From Glaciecola sp. KUL10 (GTDB lineage: Bacteria; Pseudomonadota; Gammaproteobacteria; Enterobacterales; Alteromonadaceae): a DNA stretch of 64,000 bases. This document shows positions 8,726 through 17,744 of the stretch, piece after piece. Position 1 is the stretch's first letter, and every line of letters starts with the position of its first letter. Location: assembly GCF_003203515.1 (NCBI RefSeq), contig NZ_BGNG01000010.1, positions 59,460 to 123,459 of the forward strand, written 5' to 3'. The notes under the pieces are model-generated. The model worked only from the letters and a program-made list of their open reading frames with translations. It was not told the DNA's origin and made no database searches. Made by a program: the position numbers and the translations under genes.

Positions 8726-11700
8726 ATGAAGCTAATTCTCAGTATTGTGATTGTTCAACTTAGTGTGTTATCCAATTATCTATATGCCCAAGAGACTCGT
8801 CTATTAAGACAGCCAACGGTTAGTCAACAACATATTGCATTCGCCCACGCTGGTGATATTTGGTTGACCGACTTGAACGGTCAAAACAGTCGGCGCCTAA
8901 CTAGCACAGGCGCTATTGAGAGTCACCCACAGTTTTCTCCAGATGGTCAGCATATTGCCTTTTCGTCGGATCGTTCGGGGACTAACTCGGTTTATGTGAT
9001 GGATACAAAGGGGGGACAAGCCAAACGGCTTACGTGGCATGCTTCAGGGGGAGCTGTGCGAGGTTGGACCGTTGATGGTCAACACGTTCTGTTTACATCG
9101 GATCGAGATACGGCACCGCGTCCAATTAACCGATTATGGACAGTGCCCGCTGACGGTGGTCCGGCGACCTTGGTATTGAATCAATGGGCGTTTAATGGTG
9201 ATTATTCAGACGATGGGAAACACTTAGTAATCGACCGAATGGCCCGTTGGGATACAGAGTGGCGTAATTACAGAGGTGGCCAAAACACCCCTTTGGTTGT
9301 TGTTGATCTTCAAAGCTTGCAAGAGACGATGATTAGCAATGACTCAACTATCGATATCGAACCTGTATGGGTAGGTGACAAAATTTACTTTTTGTCAGAT
9401 CGAGATTGGGTTTCAAATATTTGGGAGTACTCCGTAAAGCGCAAAAAATTGAAACAGGTCACTCGATTTAGAAACGCCGATATTAAACAACTAGCTAGCA
9501 ATGGTGAAATTTTGGTGTTTGAACAAAATGGAGATTTATTTCGCTACAATATTGCATCTCAGAGCACACAAAAACTCTCGATCAGCTTGATTGGTGACTT
9601 CCCATGGGCTGAAGCTCGCTGGCAAAACGTCGGTGATACTGCGGGTGCAGCTTCTTTATCACCTACTGGCAAGCGCGCATTAATGTCGGCTCGCGGTGAC
9701 ATTTTTACCATACCATTAGAAAATGGCAGTGTACGAAACATTACCCAAAGCTCTGACGCTGCAGATCGCGCTCCAATTTGGTCGCCAAAAGGGGATCAAA
9801 TTGCGTGGTTTTCAGATCAAGGTGAGCAAGGCTATCAATTGATGCTACAGGATCAAGCCGGCCTATTGCCAGCCAAATCCTTGCCTATTGGTGAATCCAA
9901 AATGGCATGGGAGCCAAGTTGGTCACCCGATGGTAAATATATTGCTTTTGTGGATGACGATGTGCGAATTCGTATCATTGAACTGGCTACTCAAAAATTG
10001 AGGACGATCGACGTTGGCGGAACAAATTTAGAACGGGGATACAATGAGTTAACTTGGTCACCTGACTCAAATGCACTGGCATACGTCAAAACTGCCGACA
10101 ATGGTTTTCAACAAATCAAGGTCTATACGCTTGATAGTCAAAAAGCTCACTTCCTCACAAATAAGTTTGCTAATTCTTTGTCACCCGCTTGGGATCAGAA
10201 CGGTAAGTATCTATATTTTCTTGCTAGCACTGATTATGGATTGGATAGCGGTTGGGCCAACACAAGTGCGATGTCTGCAGAACCAGAATATGCTCCCTAT
10301 GTAGTGAGTTTGTTGGCAGAACAAGTGTCACCGTTTGCGCCTAAAAGTGATGAAGAAGAAATTGCTAAAGACGATGACAGTAAAGCAAATACCACAGAAA
10401 ACGACGATGAAGAGACGGCTGATAAAGACAGCAAAATCAAAATTGATTTTGCCAATATCCAAAGACGTATTTTGCCCTTACCAATGCCTGTTGGCCCTTA
10501 CGCTTTTGCATTGAGCGCAGGAGAAGGTCAAGTATTCTTTGCTACTTCTGAAGGTCGACAAATTGCATTAGTAAAATTCGATCTCGAAAAGCAGAAAGCC
10601 GAGCCATTTGTCGATGGTATTGAGTCAGCAAGTATATCAGCGGATTTTAAGAAACTACTTATTAAAAAAGGTGAAAGTTGGTTTGTTGTAGATGCTGGTG
10701 GCGGCAAAGCAAAACTAGAAAAACCGCTAAATCATCAATTAATGATGCGTCTAGATCGCAAAAAAGAATGGCGCCAAATGTTTGTGGAAGCGTGGCGTTA
10801 TCAGCGTGACTATTTCTACGATAAAAATATGCATGGTCGTGATTGGAATGAAGTGTTTAGTCGTTATGAACCGCTCGTTGAGCATGTTAAGCATCGTATA
10901 GATCTCACTTATTTACTCGATATGGTGAATGGTGAGCTATCGGTAGGTCACAGCTTTGTATTTGGCGGCGATTATCCAGACACTGAAAAATCGGTAGCAG
11001 GTCTGCTGGGTGCAGATTTAAGTGTCCAACAAGGGCGATGGAAATTATCTCGAATCTTTACCGCTGAAAGCTGGAATCCAAATTTAAAAGGCCCCTTGGA
11101 CCAGCCGGGCCTTAAGGTTGCTGAAGGTCAGTATTTGCTTGGTATCAATGGGGAGGAACTTACCAGTAGTGACAACCCTTATCAGTTATTGGATGGTACT
11201 TTAGGCCAACAAACAGTCTTGCATATTAGCGATTCAACCGATTTTTCCGATGCATGGGAAGTCATAGTTAAACCTATCCGCAGTGAGAACGGATTGCGTC
11301 AACGCACATGGGTTGAAGATAACCGTAGGCTAGTTGATAAGCTATCAGACGGTAAACTGGCTTACGTTTGGGTGCCAAACACCTCGAATCAAGGTTTTGT
11401 ATCATTCAATCGTTATTATTTCGCCCAGCAAGATAAACTCGGAGCTGTGATAGACGAGCGTTTCAATGGGGGCGGTTTGTTAGATGACTATATGGTCGAT
11501 TTGATGAAGCGAAAACTTCGTGCTGCGATAACCAATGAAGTACCTAATGGCAAACCACTGTTATTGCCTGCAGGCATTAAAGGCCCTAAGGTACTGTTGA
11601 TAAACGAACTTGCGGGTTCTGGTGGTGACTATTTCCCATGGGCATTTCGTCAGCAAAACGTGGGTAAACTGATTGGTGCTAAGACGTGGGGGGGCGTAGT

Positions 11701-11968
11701 AAAATCCTCTGTCCATTACCGCCTAATAGACGGTGGCGGGTTGACTGCACCAGATAACGCAGTGTTTGATCCAATTAACAATGAATGGGTTGGAGAAAAC
11801 AAGGGAATCGCACCAGATATAGAGGTTTATCAAAATGCACGTGCGTTGAGTAAAGGAGAAGATCCTCAACTGCAGAGCGCAGTTAAAGAGCTACTCAAGC
11901 AGTTGAAGAAATCAAAGCCCATTAAAGTGAAGCCACCTGCGTTTTCAACCCCAGCAATAGAAGGTTAG
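8726..11968 (+). CDS. Tricorn-type protease, S41 family, exported
   Basis: A 1080-residue protein with a Sec signal peptide (about residues 1-21). Two runs of PD40/TolB-like beta-propeller repeats follow (about 25-350 and 350-670; repeated SPDGKxIAF and WSPxGxxxAW units), then a helical linker, a PDZ domain (about 760-850) and an S41 catalytic domain (870-1045). The putative catalytic His is in SVGHSF (about 741), the Ser in LAGSGGDYFPW (about 962) and an acidic residue in GENKGIAPD. Residues 535-570 are an acidic, charged insert rich in D/E/K. The family degrades peptides; in this group it is periplasmic or surface-exposed. Confidence 0.92.
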   Translation: MKLILSIVIVQLSVLSNYLYAQETRLLRQPTVSQQHIAFAHAGDIWLTDLNGQNSRRLTSTGAIESHPQFSPDGQHIAFSSDRSGTNSVYVMDTKGGQAKRLTWHASGGAVRGWTVDGQHVLFTSDRDTAPRPINRLWTVPADGGPATLVLNQWAFNGDYSDDGKHLVIDRMARWDTEWRNYRGGQNTPLVVVDLQSLQETMISNDSTIDIEPVWVGDKIYFLSDRDWVSNIWEYSVKRKKLKQVTRFRNADIKQLASNGEILVFEQNGDLFRYNIASQSTQKLSISLIGDFPWAEARWQNVGDTAGAASLSPTGKRALMSARGDIFTIPLENGSVRNITQSSDAADRAPIWSPKGDQIAWFSDQGEQGYQLMLQDQAGLLPAKSLPIGESKMAWEPSWSPDGKYIAFVDDDVRIRIIELATQKLRTIDVGGTNLERGYNELTWSPDSNALAYVKTADNGFQQIKVYTLDSQKAHFLTNKFANSLSPAWDQNGKYLYFLASTDYGLDSGWANTSAMSAEPEYAPYVVSLLAEQVSPFAPKSDEEEIAKDDDSKANTTENDDEETADKDSKIKIDFANIQRRILPLPMPVGPYAFALSAGEGQVFFATSEGRQIALVKFDLEKQKAEPFVDGIESASISADFKKLLIKKGESWFVVDAGGGKAKLEKPLNHQLMMRLDRKKEWRQMFVEAWRYQRDYFYDKNMHGRDWNEVFSRYEPLVEHVKHRIDLTYLLDMVNGELSVGHSFVFGGDYPDTEKSVAGLLGADLSVQQGRWKLSRIFTAESWNPNLKGPLDQPGLKVAEGQYLLGINGEELTSSDNPYQLLDGTLGQQTVLHISDSTDFSDAWEVIVKPIRSENGLRQRTWVEDNRRLVDKLSDGKLAYVWVPNTSNQGFVSFNRYYFAQQDKLGAVIDERFNGGGLLDDYMVDLMKRKLRAAITNEVPNGKPLLLPAGIKGPKVLLINELAGSGGDYFPWAFRQQNVGKLIGAKTWGGVVKSSVHYRLIDGGGLTAPDNAVFDPINNEWVGENKGIAPDIEVYQNARALSKGEDPQLQSAVKELLKQLKKSKPIKVKPPAFSTPAIEG

Positions 11969-12010
11969 CGCGTTTATCCAAAAGAATAGTTGCTTAAATA
12001 GTGAAGGAAA

Positions 12011-12052
12011 TGGGGCTCCCTTCGGCTTCGGAGGCCATCCCTCAACTAAGCC
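12011..12052 (-). pseudogene. Remnant of tRNA-Arg(CCG) lacking the T arm
   Basis: Read on the minus strand, this stretch matches parts of the intact tRNA-Arg(CCG) at 17568-17644. The 3' acceptor end with CCA matches at 9 of 10 bases (12011-12020). The anticodon arm including CCG is identical over 18 bases (12019-12036 against 17598-17615). A degraded D-arm-like stretch follows. The T arm is missing between the two blocks. It cannot fold as a tRNA and is probably a relic of duplication or of an attachment site. Confidence 0.6.
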
Positions 12053-12305
12053 ATGATTTGTATTTTATTGATATTAAACGTCGTAGACCAAGCTGTAGAA
12101 TGGTAAAGCGTTTTGTTGAATGAACAATTAAAGCCAATCAGTGTCTTTTTTATCAGGATTATGTTATCTCGACATAATTTTTCGAATCGAAAAATAGGAT
12201 ATTTGAAAAGTGTGAAAGACAAACAATAGATGGTGAACACAACGGAATTTTAAACTACGTCGTCTTATCTTGATTTGTTTCCTAGTAAAGAAAGCAGAGA
12301 TTTTT

Positions 12306-12437
12306 ATGAATATCTCAAGATTTTCAAAAGATTCGCCAGTATTCATTTTGGTTCTCGTGATATTCAAGCTTGTGCTTATGCTTCTGAGCTTGATGATACT
12401 GAATGCTTCCGTCAAGACTGTAAATCATCAACCTTAA
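12306..12437 (+). CDS. Possible 43-residue single-span membrane peptide
   Basis: A small ORF starting at ATG 12306 and encoding a short polar N-terminus followed by about 22 hydrophobic residues (VFILVLVIFKLVLMLLSLMI) and a polar tail. A purine-rich AGCAGAG lies about eight bases upstream but is a weak ribosome site. No family recognised. It may be chance; only the clean membrane-span pattern in a gene-poor region supports it. Confidence 0.2.
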   Translation: MNISRFSKDSPVFILVLVIFKLVLMLLSLMILNASVKTVNHQP

Positions 12438-12590
12438 GTGGACCGTTTGGTTCGCTTTTTAATTAAGTTAGACTTCAATAGGAACAAGTTTGGGAATGTT
12501 GTAACTATTGAGCTTGTTCCGCATAAGTTTTTAAGGAAGCTTTTCTAAAGGTCCGTTCTTAACGAGCTTTATGGAAAGCAAACGTCAACG

Positions 12591-12998
12591 TTAATTTTTT
12601 ATTCGGTTGATCGTACCTTGCGCAACAGCAACGAGCTTGTCTTTTCCCTCTGCAAGTGCGTAGACTTTACATTCGCACACTGCTTGACGCTTTCCCCAAG
12701 ACAAAACACTTGCTCTCGCAATTAACTGATCACCAATTGCTGGGCGCACAAAGTTAATTTTGTATTCAGAAGTTACACTATCGCCCATCACTGAGCCGCC
12801 TGCAAAAGTTAAGCAATTGTCCGCCATATAACTAACAACACCACCATGCACAAAGCCGTGCTGCTGTTTAATTTTGTCAGTAATGAGAAGGCTTAGTTCA
12901 GCTTTACCTGTTTCGAAAACATTTAATTGAGTTCCAATAAGTTGACTGAAAGGTTGAGCTTCTAATATGGCTTCACCGAATTGAAGTAAATCGTCCAT
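12591..12998 (-). CDS. PaaI/YdiI-like hotdog-fold thioesterase
   Basis: A 135-residue single hotdog domain. The family motif QHGFVHGGVVSYMADN (about residues 45-60) carries the catalytic-helix start, followed by SEYKINFVRPA and the C-terminal strands AVCECKVYAL and VAVAQGT. Such proteins hydrolyse acyl-CoA thioesters, often aryl or medium-chain substrates; the substrate here is unknown. It is transcribed away from the AraC-type gene, with a 300-bp region between them that contains an inverted repeat. Confidence 0.85.
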   Translation of the reverse strand: MDDLLQFGEAILEAQPFSQLIGTQLNVFETGKAELSLLITDKIKQQHGFVHGGVVSYMADNCLTFAGGSVMGDSVTSEYKINFVRPAIGDQLIARASVLSWGKRQAVCECKVYALAEGKDKLVAVAQGTINRIKN

Positions 12999-13299
12999 AC
13001 TATTATTTTTTCCTTAATGATATTTCCGATTGAATAGTTAGTTTCATTAATATTCTCCGTGGATAAACAAAAACAAAGAATCTACATTTGTTTGGAACTG
13101 AATGACGACCTGACCGAACGGTTAGTACCTTTTTATACGCTTTATATCAACCGACGTTGTGTTTAAAGAACACTTCCTTATTAAGTAAACGCTAGGGAGT
13201 TTGGGAACTTACAATAATTACATATCCTGTTTGATTTTGAGACCAAGAGCTTATAAATTATCCTCGTCAAAAATCACTTTAAAAAGGAGTTACAGTAAT
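12999..13299. promoter_or_regulatory. Divergent promoter region with ACCG-N2-CGGT palindrome
   Basis: About 300 bp between the divergent thioesterase and AraC-type genes. It contains TGACCGAACGGTTA (13111-13124), a partial palindrome of a kind often bound by TetR-type dimers, embedded in the left copy of the inverted repeat. The same palindrome, with a TA centre, recurs at the 3' end of the AraC-type gene (14453-14466). Regulation is inferred only. Confidence 0.35.
13091..13165 (-). repeat. Left arm of inverted repeat flanking the AraC-type gene
   Basis: On the minus strand this reproduces the last about 70 bases of the AraC-type gene, including its C-terminal codons. From 13091 to 13134 only one substitution is seen, plus a shorter T-run; identity then falls to about 75 percent up to 13160. 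The partner lies at about 14420-14487 in opposite orientation, 1.3 kb away. In the matching frame the copy has stop codons, so it is a relic, not a gene. Confidence 0.8.
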
Positions 13300-14490
13300 A
13301 TGAGCTCTTTGCAAATCTCCTTGTTTGCGATTGCTATTAGCTACGGCATGCTTTGTTCTTATCGCTTTTATAGAATGAAATCAGCTCCTGCGTTTCGCCC
13401 ACTTTTGGGCTTTTTAATCATTGCTACAACTGGTTATGTTGCCGAATGGTTAATGTTGCACCCTGACACTCCCTTTAAAAACGCCTGGTTATGGACAGTC
13501 ATTAATTCAGCTTTACTATTATTGCCGGTATTTTGGTTTTGTATTCGCAGTCTGTTAAGTCCTGAAGCAGTACCCAAAATTAAAGCCATAGGTTGGCTTA
13601 TTTCATTGGCGGTAATCACAAGTTTACCGCTGCTTACCACCACGCATTGGGGTAACACATTCAGTAATGCCATAAGTCCAACTTCTGCGTTTTACATTCT
13701 TTTTGTGCAAAGCGGTATGCTAATAAGTGCGGGTATTTACGCGGTATTCACGCCCCACCTATTGATGCGGGCTCGACAGTTAACCAATAACTCAAATAAG
13801 GCCGCGTTAGGCAACGAGCGAAAAGCACCATCGAGCTTGCATTACCAATTGGTCAATCTGCTGATACTTGCGTTAGCCACCAAGTGGATGTGTTGTTTTT
13901 TACGGGTTATTCACTGTGCTTTTGGCGTTGAAGATGGAGGATACCTTCTCAATGTTGTGATGACCTTAGATATTGTGGTTACACTCTGGGCACTATCGCA
14001 AATATTTAAACTGTTGCCATCCCAAATTGAAGATGATGTTGTCAATAAATCGTCTGAGGATATTGTTCCCAATATACCTAACAAATATCAAAATTCAGGG
14101 GTCAACGCAGTGACTCGTCAGCGCATTTTAACAAAGTTGAGAGACGCCTGCGATAAGAATGGATTGCACCGGCAGTCAAGTGTAAGCCTCAAAACACTAA
14201 GTGAAAACTTGTGTGAAAAGCCCCATTATATTTCACAGGTGATGAATCAGGAGCTAGGTTGTAATTTCTATAGTTGGTTAAATCAGCAGCGCATCAAAGA
14301 TGCTTGCGAGCTTCTTGCTGCCAACCCTGAAGCTAAGGTTATCGATATTGCCGAGCAAGTTGGTTTCAACGCAAAATCTACGTTTAACAGCGCTTTTCTT
14401 AAGCAAACAGGGTACACGCCGCGTCGGTTTAAACAAAGCTTAAAAAAAGGTACTAACCGTACGGTCAGGTCGTCATTCAGTTCCAAATAA
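13300..14490 (+). CDS. AraC-family regulator with N-terminal membrane domain
   Basis: A 396-residue protein. The first about 240 residues form seven or so hydrophobic segments; a variable linker follows; and residues 290-385 are an AraC-type double helix-turn-helix ending in the family signature VGFNAKSTFNSAFLKQTG-YTPRRF. This is a membrane-anchored one-component regulator. The start at 13300 is chosen because AAAGGAG lies 10 bases upstream; the longer frame from 13201 lacks a ribosome site. The next gene is an esterase-fold protein on the same strand, a frequent neighbour of this regulator type, so it may control it. Confidence 0.85.
   Translation: MSSLQISLFAIAISYGMLCSYRFYRMKSAPAFRPLLGFLIIATTGYVAEWLMLHPDTPFKNAWLWTVINSALLLLPVFWFCIRSLLSPEAVPKIKAIGWLISLAVITSLPLLTTTHWGNTFSNAISPTSAFYILFVQSGMLISAGIYAVFTPHLLMRARQLTNNSNKAALGNERKAPSSLHYQLVNLLILALATKWMCCFLRVIHCAFGVEDGGYLLNVVMTLDIVVTLWALSQIFKLLPSQIEDDVVNKSSEDIVPNIPNKYQNSGVNAVTRQRILTKLRDACDKNGLHRQSSVSLKTLSENLCEKPHYISQVMNQELGCNFYSWLNQQRIKDACELLAANPEAKVIDIAEQVGFNAKSTFNSAFLKQTGYTPRRFKQSLKKGTNRTVRSSFSSK
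14420..14490 (+). repeat. Right arm of inverted repeat, inside the AraC-type gene 3' end
   Basis: Partner of the inverted copy at 13091-13165. It covers the last about 23 codons and stop of the regulator gene and contains the palindrome TAACCGTACGGTCA (14453-14466). Confidence 0.8.
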
Positions 14491-14527
14491 GAGAATGTTT
14501 TCTGTACTTTATCTACGGGGAATATTA

Positions 14528-15586
14528 ATGAAAATCACCTTTAAAATTATATGTAAATACACTCTACAATTTTTGGCGTTATGGAGCTTTTTATTTTCAG
14601 GCTTTAGTGCCGCAGGTTATATTGAGAAACAAGTGTTACATGCTAAAACACTGGAAAACAATTTACTGGGCATAGATCCCAAACGCGAGGTATTAATCTA
14701 CTTACCCGATTCCTACGCCAACAACATCAAACGGTACCCGGTGGTATATTACTTCCATAATAAATGGTGGAGCAATACACAGCTATTTGGAGAGGGTTAC
14801 AATCTTAAATCTGTTCTGGACTCAGCCATAAAGGCGGGAAAACTGGATGAAGTCATCGTCGTCGCAGGCGATTTCACCTCTCCTCAAGATGGCGCATTTT
14901 ATAGTGACGCCCCTAGTAGTGGTCGCTGGTTATCTCATATTAACGACGAGCTCATTCCTTTCATAGAAGAAAATTACCGAACTCAGAACGGATTGCGTAT
15001 CGGCGTGGGAGATTTCTTTGGTGGTTACGCAGTCATGCGCCTAGCTATGGATTTTCCGGGTATTTTTACCGCTGTTTATGCTATGCACCCGGTAGGTACT
15101 GATGAAGGGGAAGTGTCCAATACAACACTTCCTGATTGGCGCACATTAAACACAGCACAAAGCTGGGAAGAGCTCTCTGGAAACAACTATAATCGAGTAT
15201 TTATGGCGATGGCACAAGCCTACCTACCAAACCCAAATAAGCCCCCATTTTACGCTGATCTTATGATCGAGCTAAAAGACGAACAACTTGTTGTTAACAG
15301 TGACAATGTGCGTAAGTTATATCAAAATTTTTTACTGCGTGATTTAGTGCCCTATAAAAGTGAGGCGCTAAAACAACTCAGCGCTTTTTATATCGATTGG
15401 GGGCGTATTGATCCTACCGTTAATCATGTCCAAGGCAACCAAAGATTCACGCGGTTATTGTTAAATTATGGTGTTGAGCACGAAGCTGAAGAATATAACG
15501 GAGGCCCTTGGGATAAAACCTGGGGTGAAGGTGGGCGAATACATACGCGAGTGTTGCCTTTTATTCAGAAAGTGATACAGCAGTAA
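14528..15586 (+). CDS. Esterase-fold protein lacking the nucleophile (pseudoenzyme)
   Basis: A 352-residue exported protein with signal peptide (about 1-27), similar in layout to the putative esterase (esterase D/IroE-like) family: EVLIYLPDSYANN, RYPVVYYFHNKWW, and a nucleophile elbow followed by the helix YAVMRLAMDFPGIF. The elbow reads G-D-F-F-G where the family has G-x-S-x-G, so the serine is replaced by Phe (TTC at the third elbow position). A C-terminal His is still visible (RIHTRVLPF). It is likely inactive as a hydrolase unless the base is a sequencing error. It follows the AraC-type gene by 37 bases; start ATG 14528 is preceded by GGGG. Confidence 0.8.
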   Translation: MKITFKIICKYTLQFLALWSFLFSGFSAAGYIEKQVLHAKTLENNLLGIDPKREVLIYLPDSYANNIKRYPVVYYFHNKWWSNTQLFGEGYNLKSVLDSAIKAGKLDEVIVVAGDFTSPQDGAFYSDAPSSGRWLSHINDELIPFIEENYRTQNGLRIGVGDFFGGYAVMRLAMDFPGIFTAVYAMHPVGTDEGEVSNTTLPDWRTLNTAQSWEELSGNNYNRVFMAMAQAYLPNPNKPPFYADLMIELKDEQLVVNSDNVRKLYQNFLLRDLVPYKSEALKQLSAFYIDWGRIDPTVNHVQGNQRFTRLLLNYGVEHEAEEYNGGPWDKTWGEGGRIHTRVLPFIQKVIQQ

Positions 15587-15794
15587 AAGCTGAACGAATA
15601 TCAATAAATGACTCTCTCATCGACATCAAATCCATTGGCTGGCTTTGGTGTCGAATTCTAAAACCGGCTGAGTTACTTTGGATTAACCTCCAAAGCCGTA
15701 AATAGCGGCGATGGTTACGTCAATAACTCTTTCTTTCGGCAAGTGATGCCACTGTTTTAGATTGAGGTAAATAAAAAAATAAAAGGAACAAGCA

Positions 15795-16742
15795 ATGCAG
15801 CTCAAAATATCAATGCCAATTTTCCTAGTGTCACTGTGTTTATTTTTAAATGCCTTTGCCACATTAGCTGAAACACAAATGACAGTGTCATCAGGCAAAC
15901 TGGTCACCATCAAAGCATTTCCGTCCAACTTTATTAATGAACGTCAGGTAATGATTTGGCTTCCAGATGGGTACAGTAAGTCTAAAAAATACAGTGTGCT
16001 CTACATGCATGATGGACAAATGCTATTCGATGCTTCTACCACATGGAATCAGCAAGAATGGGGCGTAGATGAAACTGCAGGGCAATTGCAAAAAATGCAG
16101 CAAACTAAACCTTTTATTGTGGTCGGTGTGTTCAATGGTGACTCATTACGCTACTCAGAATATCTACCGCAAAAACCTTGGGAAGCATTGTCCGAAGAAC
16201 AACAGCGCCAGGTTGCAGGGTTTGCTACAACACCCGAAAAATTACTGCCAGCGAATTTTATTCGTTCAGACAATTATCTAAAATTCCTAGTTAAAGAGCT
16301 AAAACCATACATTGACGAACATTACGCTGTGCATACCGATAGAGCCAACACTTTTGTTGCCGGATCAAGCATGGGCGGGTTGATATCTATGTATGCTATA
16401 GGTGAATATCCTGAAATCTTTGGCGGCGCAGCTTGTATTTCTACCCATTGGCCGGGCTCAAGCGTACTTGAGTGGACGTCCATGACAGACCAGCTGCTCT
16501 ATTATTTGAAAACCTCTGTACCAGCATCGGGTGATCATCGGATTTATTTTGATTATGGCGACCAGACACTGGACGCTCTTTACCCGCCTATGCAAAATGC
16601 CGCCGACCAAATCATGCATGAGAAAGGCTATAACCAGAGCAATTGGCTAACGGTTTTCGCCAAGGGCGCTGCTCACGATGAAGCGTCTTGGCGAGCAAGG
16701 CTGCATCGGCCACTAAGATTTTTGATGAATGAAAAAAAGTAA
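15795..16742 (+). CDS. Putative esterase (alpha/beta hydrolase, IroE/Fes-like), exported
   Basis: A 315-residue protein with signal peptide (about 1-25, cleavage near TLA-ET). It carries VMIWLPDGY, VLYMHDGQMLFD and the intact nucleophile elbow GSSMGG with MYAIGEYPEIFGG after it. The acid is probably in YFDYGDQTLD and the His in AAHDEASWRARL. Members cleave siderophore or carbohydrate esters; the substrate here is unknown. An AAAAGGAACAAGC leader supports the start. It is the intact counterpart of the Ser-less esterase just upstream. Confidence 0.87.
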   Translation: MQLKISMPIFLVSLCLFLNAFATLAETQMTVSSGKLVTIKAFPSNFINERQVMIWLPDGYSKSKKYSVLYMHDGQMLFDASTTWNQQEWGVDETAGQLQKMQQTKPFIVVGVFNGDSLRYSEYLPQKPWEALSEEQQRQVAGFATTPEKLLPANFIRSDNYLKFLVKELKPYIDEHYAVHTDRANTFVAGSSMGGLISMYAIGEYPEIFGGAACISTHWPGSSVLEWTSMTDQLLYYLKTSVPASGDHRIYFDYGDQTLDALYPPMQNAADQIMHEKGYNQSNWLTVFAKGAAHDEASWRARLHRPLRFLMNEKK

Positions 16743-17567
16743 TCTTGCATATTACAATTTAGTTAATGCAAATAAAGAAATAAATAACGAAACTGTATTG
16801 ATTATATTTGCCGTATTTTGGTCAAAGCTATGTGTAGCATCGAGGTGGAAGGTTACAATGTTGTTGAATTCTTTGCTGTAACGAGCAAGTATTTCGGACT
16901 TGCCATCTCCACTGCGACCGCGTAAAAAATGGTTTTCTTTTCAGTTTGAGCTGTTTCACTAAACGCATCTTTGAAGTCTTGCTCAATCTTTGTTGGGATA
17001 TATAGGTATTGTTTTACCATATCAAGCTGTGCTGATGTAGCCTAAGTCTGCTCTTTCGATACAGCATTTGGTGAAGACTTAGATAAAACACTTAATATGC
17101 CTCTAAAACATACTTTAACTCTCTTAAAGCTATCACATCATAATTTTGATTCGAACAGTCGTATGCGCAAGTACAAGTAAGTAGCTATACACAAGATAAT
17201 TCCATCTATTGAACGAACTGCACTGTAGCTACAATCCTTAATAATATCAAAATAATCAAACATATAAGAAGTGAAGCCGGTGCTCGATACTAAAGGATAT
17301 AGTCTTCCAAAGTGTTGACGATTATACGTCAGGTTTTACTTTTTGAGGGAGGGGGCAGTGACAAGCCCTTTCTTCTATTGTAAAAAGTTTGCGATGATGC
17401 CATAGAAGTAATTGAATCTAGGTTGGTTATACAAGAAATCGATTTAAACTTTTAATTACCATCTTTACGTTAATACAGCTCTATTCATTAGTTGGGGTTA
17501 CGGTGAGGTCACGCCTTTAAAAAAGGAATAAAATTGTCACAACTGCCGACACTCAAAAAAAAGAAAA
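16743..17567. other. Gene-poor region with decayed coding sequence
   Basis: An 825-bp stretch without an intact gene between the second esterase and tRNA-Arg. The first 300 bp carry broken minus-strand coding-like frames (listed separately). The rest is AT-rich and I see no further gene or RNA. Confidence 0.5.
16752..17050 (-). pseudogene. Possible decayed gene, unknown family
   Basis: On the minus strand two adjacent frames read like protein. The first runs through MVKQYLYIPTKIEQDFKDAF and SETAQTEKKTIFYAVAVEM. Near 16920 a second frame takes over with RGRSGDGKSEILARY and FNNIVTFHLDATHSFD, ending at a stop at 16752-16754. Internal stops and a frame change suggest a decayed gene. I do not recognise the family and chance cannot be excluded. 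Confidence 0.3.
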
Positions 17568-17644
17568 TGGCGCTCCCGACGCGATTCGAACGCGTGACCT
17601 TCGGCTTCGGAGGCCGACACTCTATCCAGCTGAGCTACGGGAGC
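17568..17644 (-). tRNA. tRNA-Arg (anticodon CCG)
   Basis: A 77-nt cloverleaf on the minus strand with encoded CCA. Acceptor GCTCCCG pairs with CGGGAGC; D stem GCTC/GAGT; anticodon stem TCGGC/GCCGA around loop CTCCGAA, giving anticodon CCG; T stem ACGCG/CGCGT with loop TTCGAAT. All stems pair. A partial copy lies at 12011-12052. Confidence 0.97.
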
Positions 17645-17744
17645 TAACAATGAGGCAAAAATTTTGCGTCGCGAATGTTAACACAATTATTAAGGCGGGT
17701 TACAAGAAGTTTGTGTTCAACTTAAATCAGCTGTTTAGAATTGC

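Larger units (their letters stand above)
11969..12590. other. Gene-poor region with tRNA remnant and a possible small ORF
   Basis: A 622-bp stretch between the tricorn gene and the thioesterase gene. It holds the tRNA-Arg remnant at 12011-12052 and one small ORF at 12306-12437, listed separately. The other open frames are low-complexity and mutually overlapping; I see no further feature. Confidence 0.5.

Noticed and set aside
12011..12052. tRNA-like remnant considered as terminator of the tricorn gene
   Set aside because: Stem is weak and no T-run follows on the + strand; match to tRNA-Arg acceptor end and anticodon arm explains it better.
12275..12466. 63-codon frame in the region after the tricorn gene
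   Set aside because: No ribosome site, no recognisable pattern, and overlaps another frame of similar quality; most likely chance.
12011..17644. Mobile element with integrase between tRNA copies
   Set aside because: No integrase, transposase or second full attachment site visible, so only a relic can be proposed, not an element.
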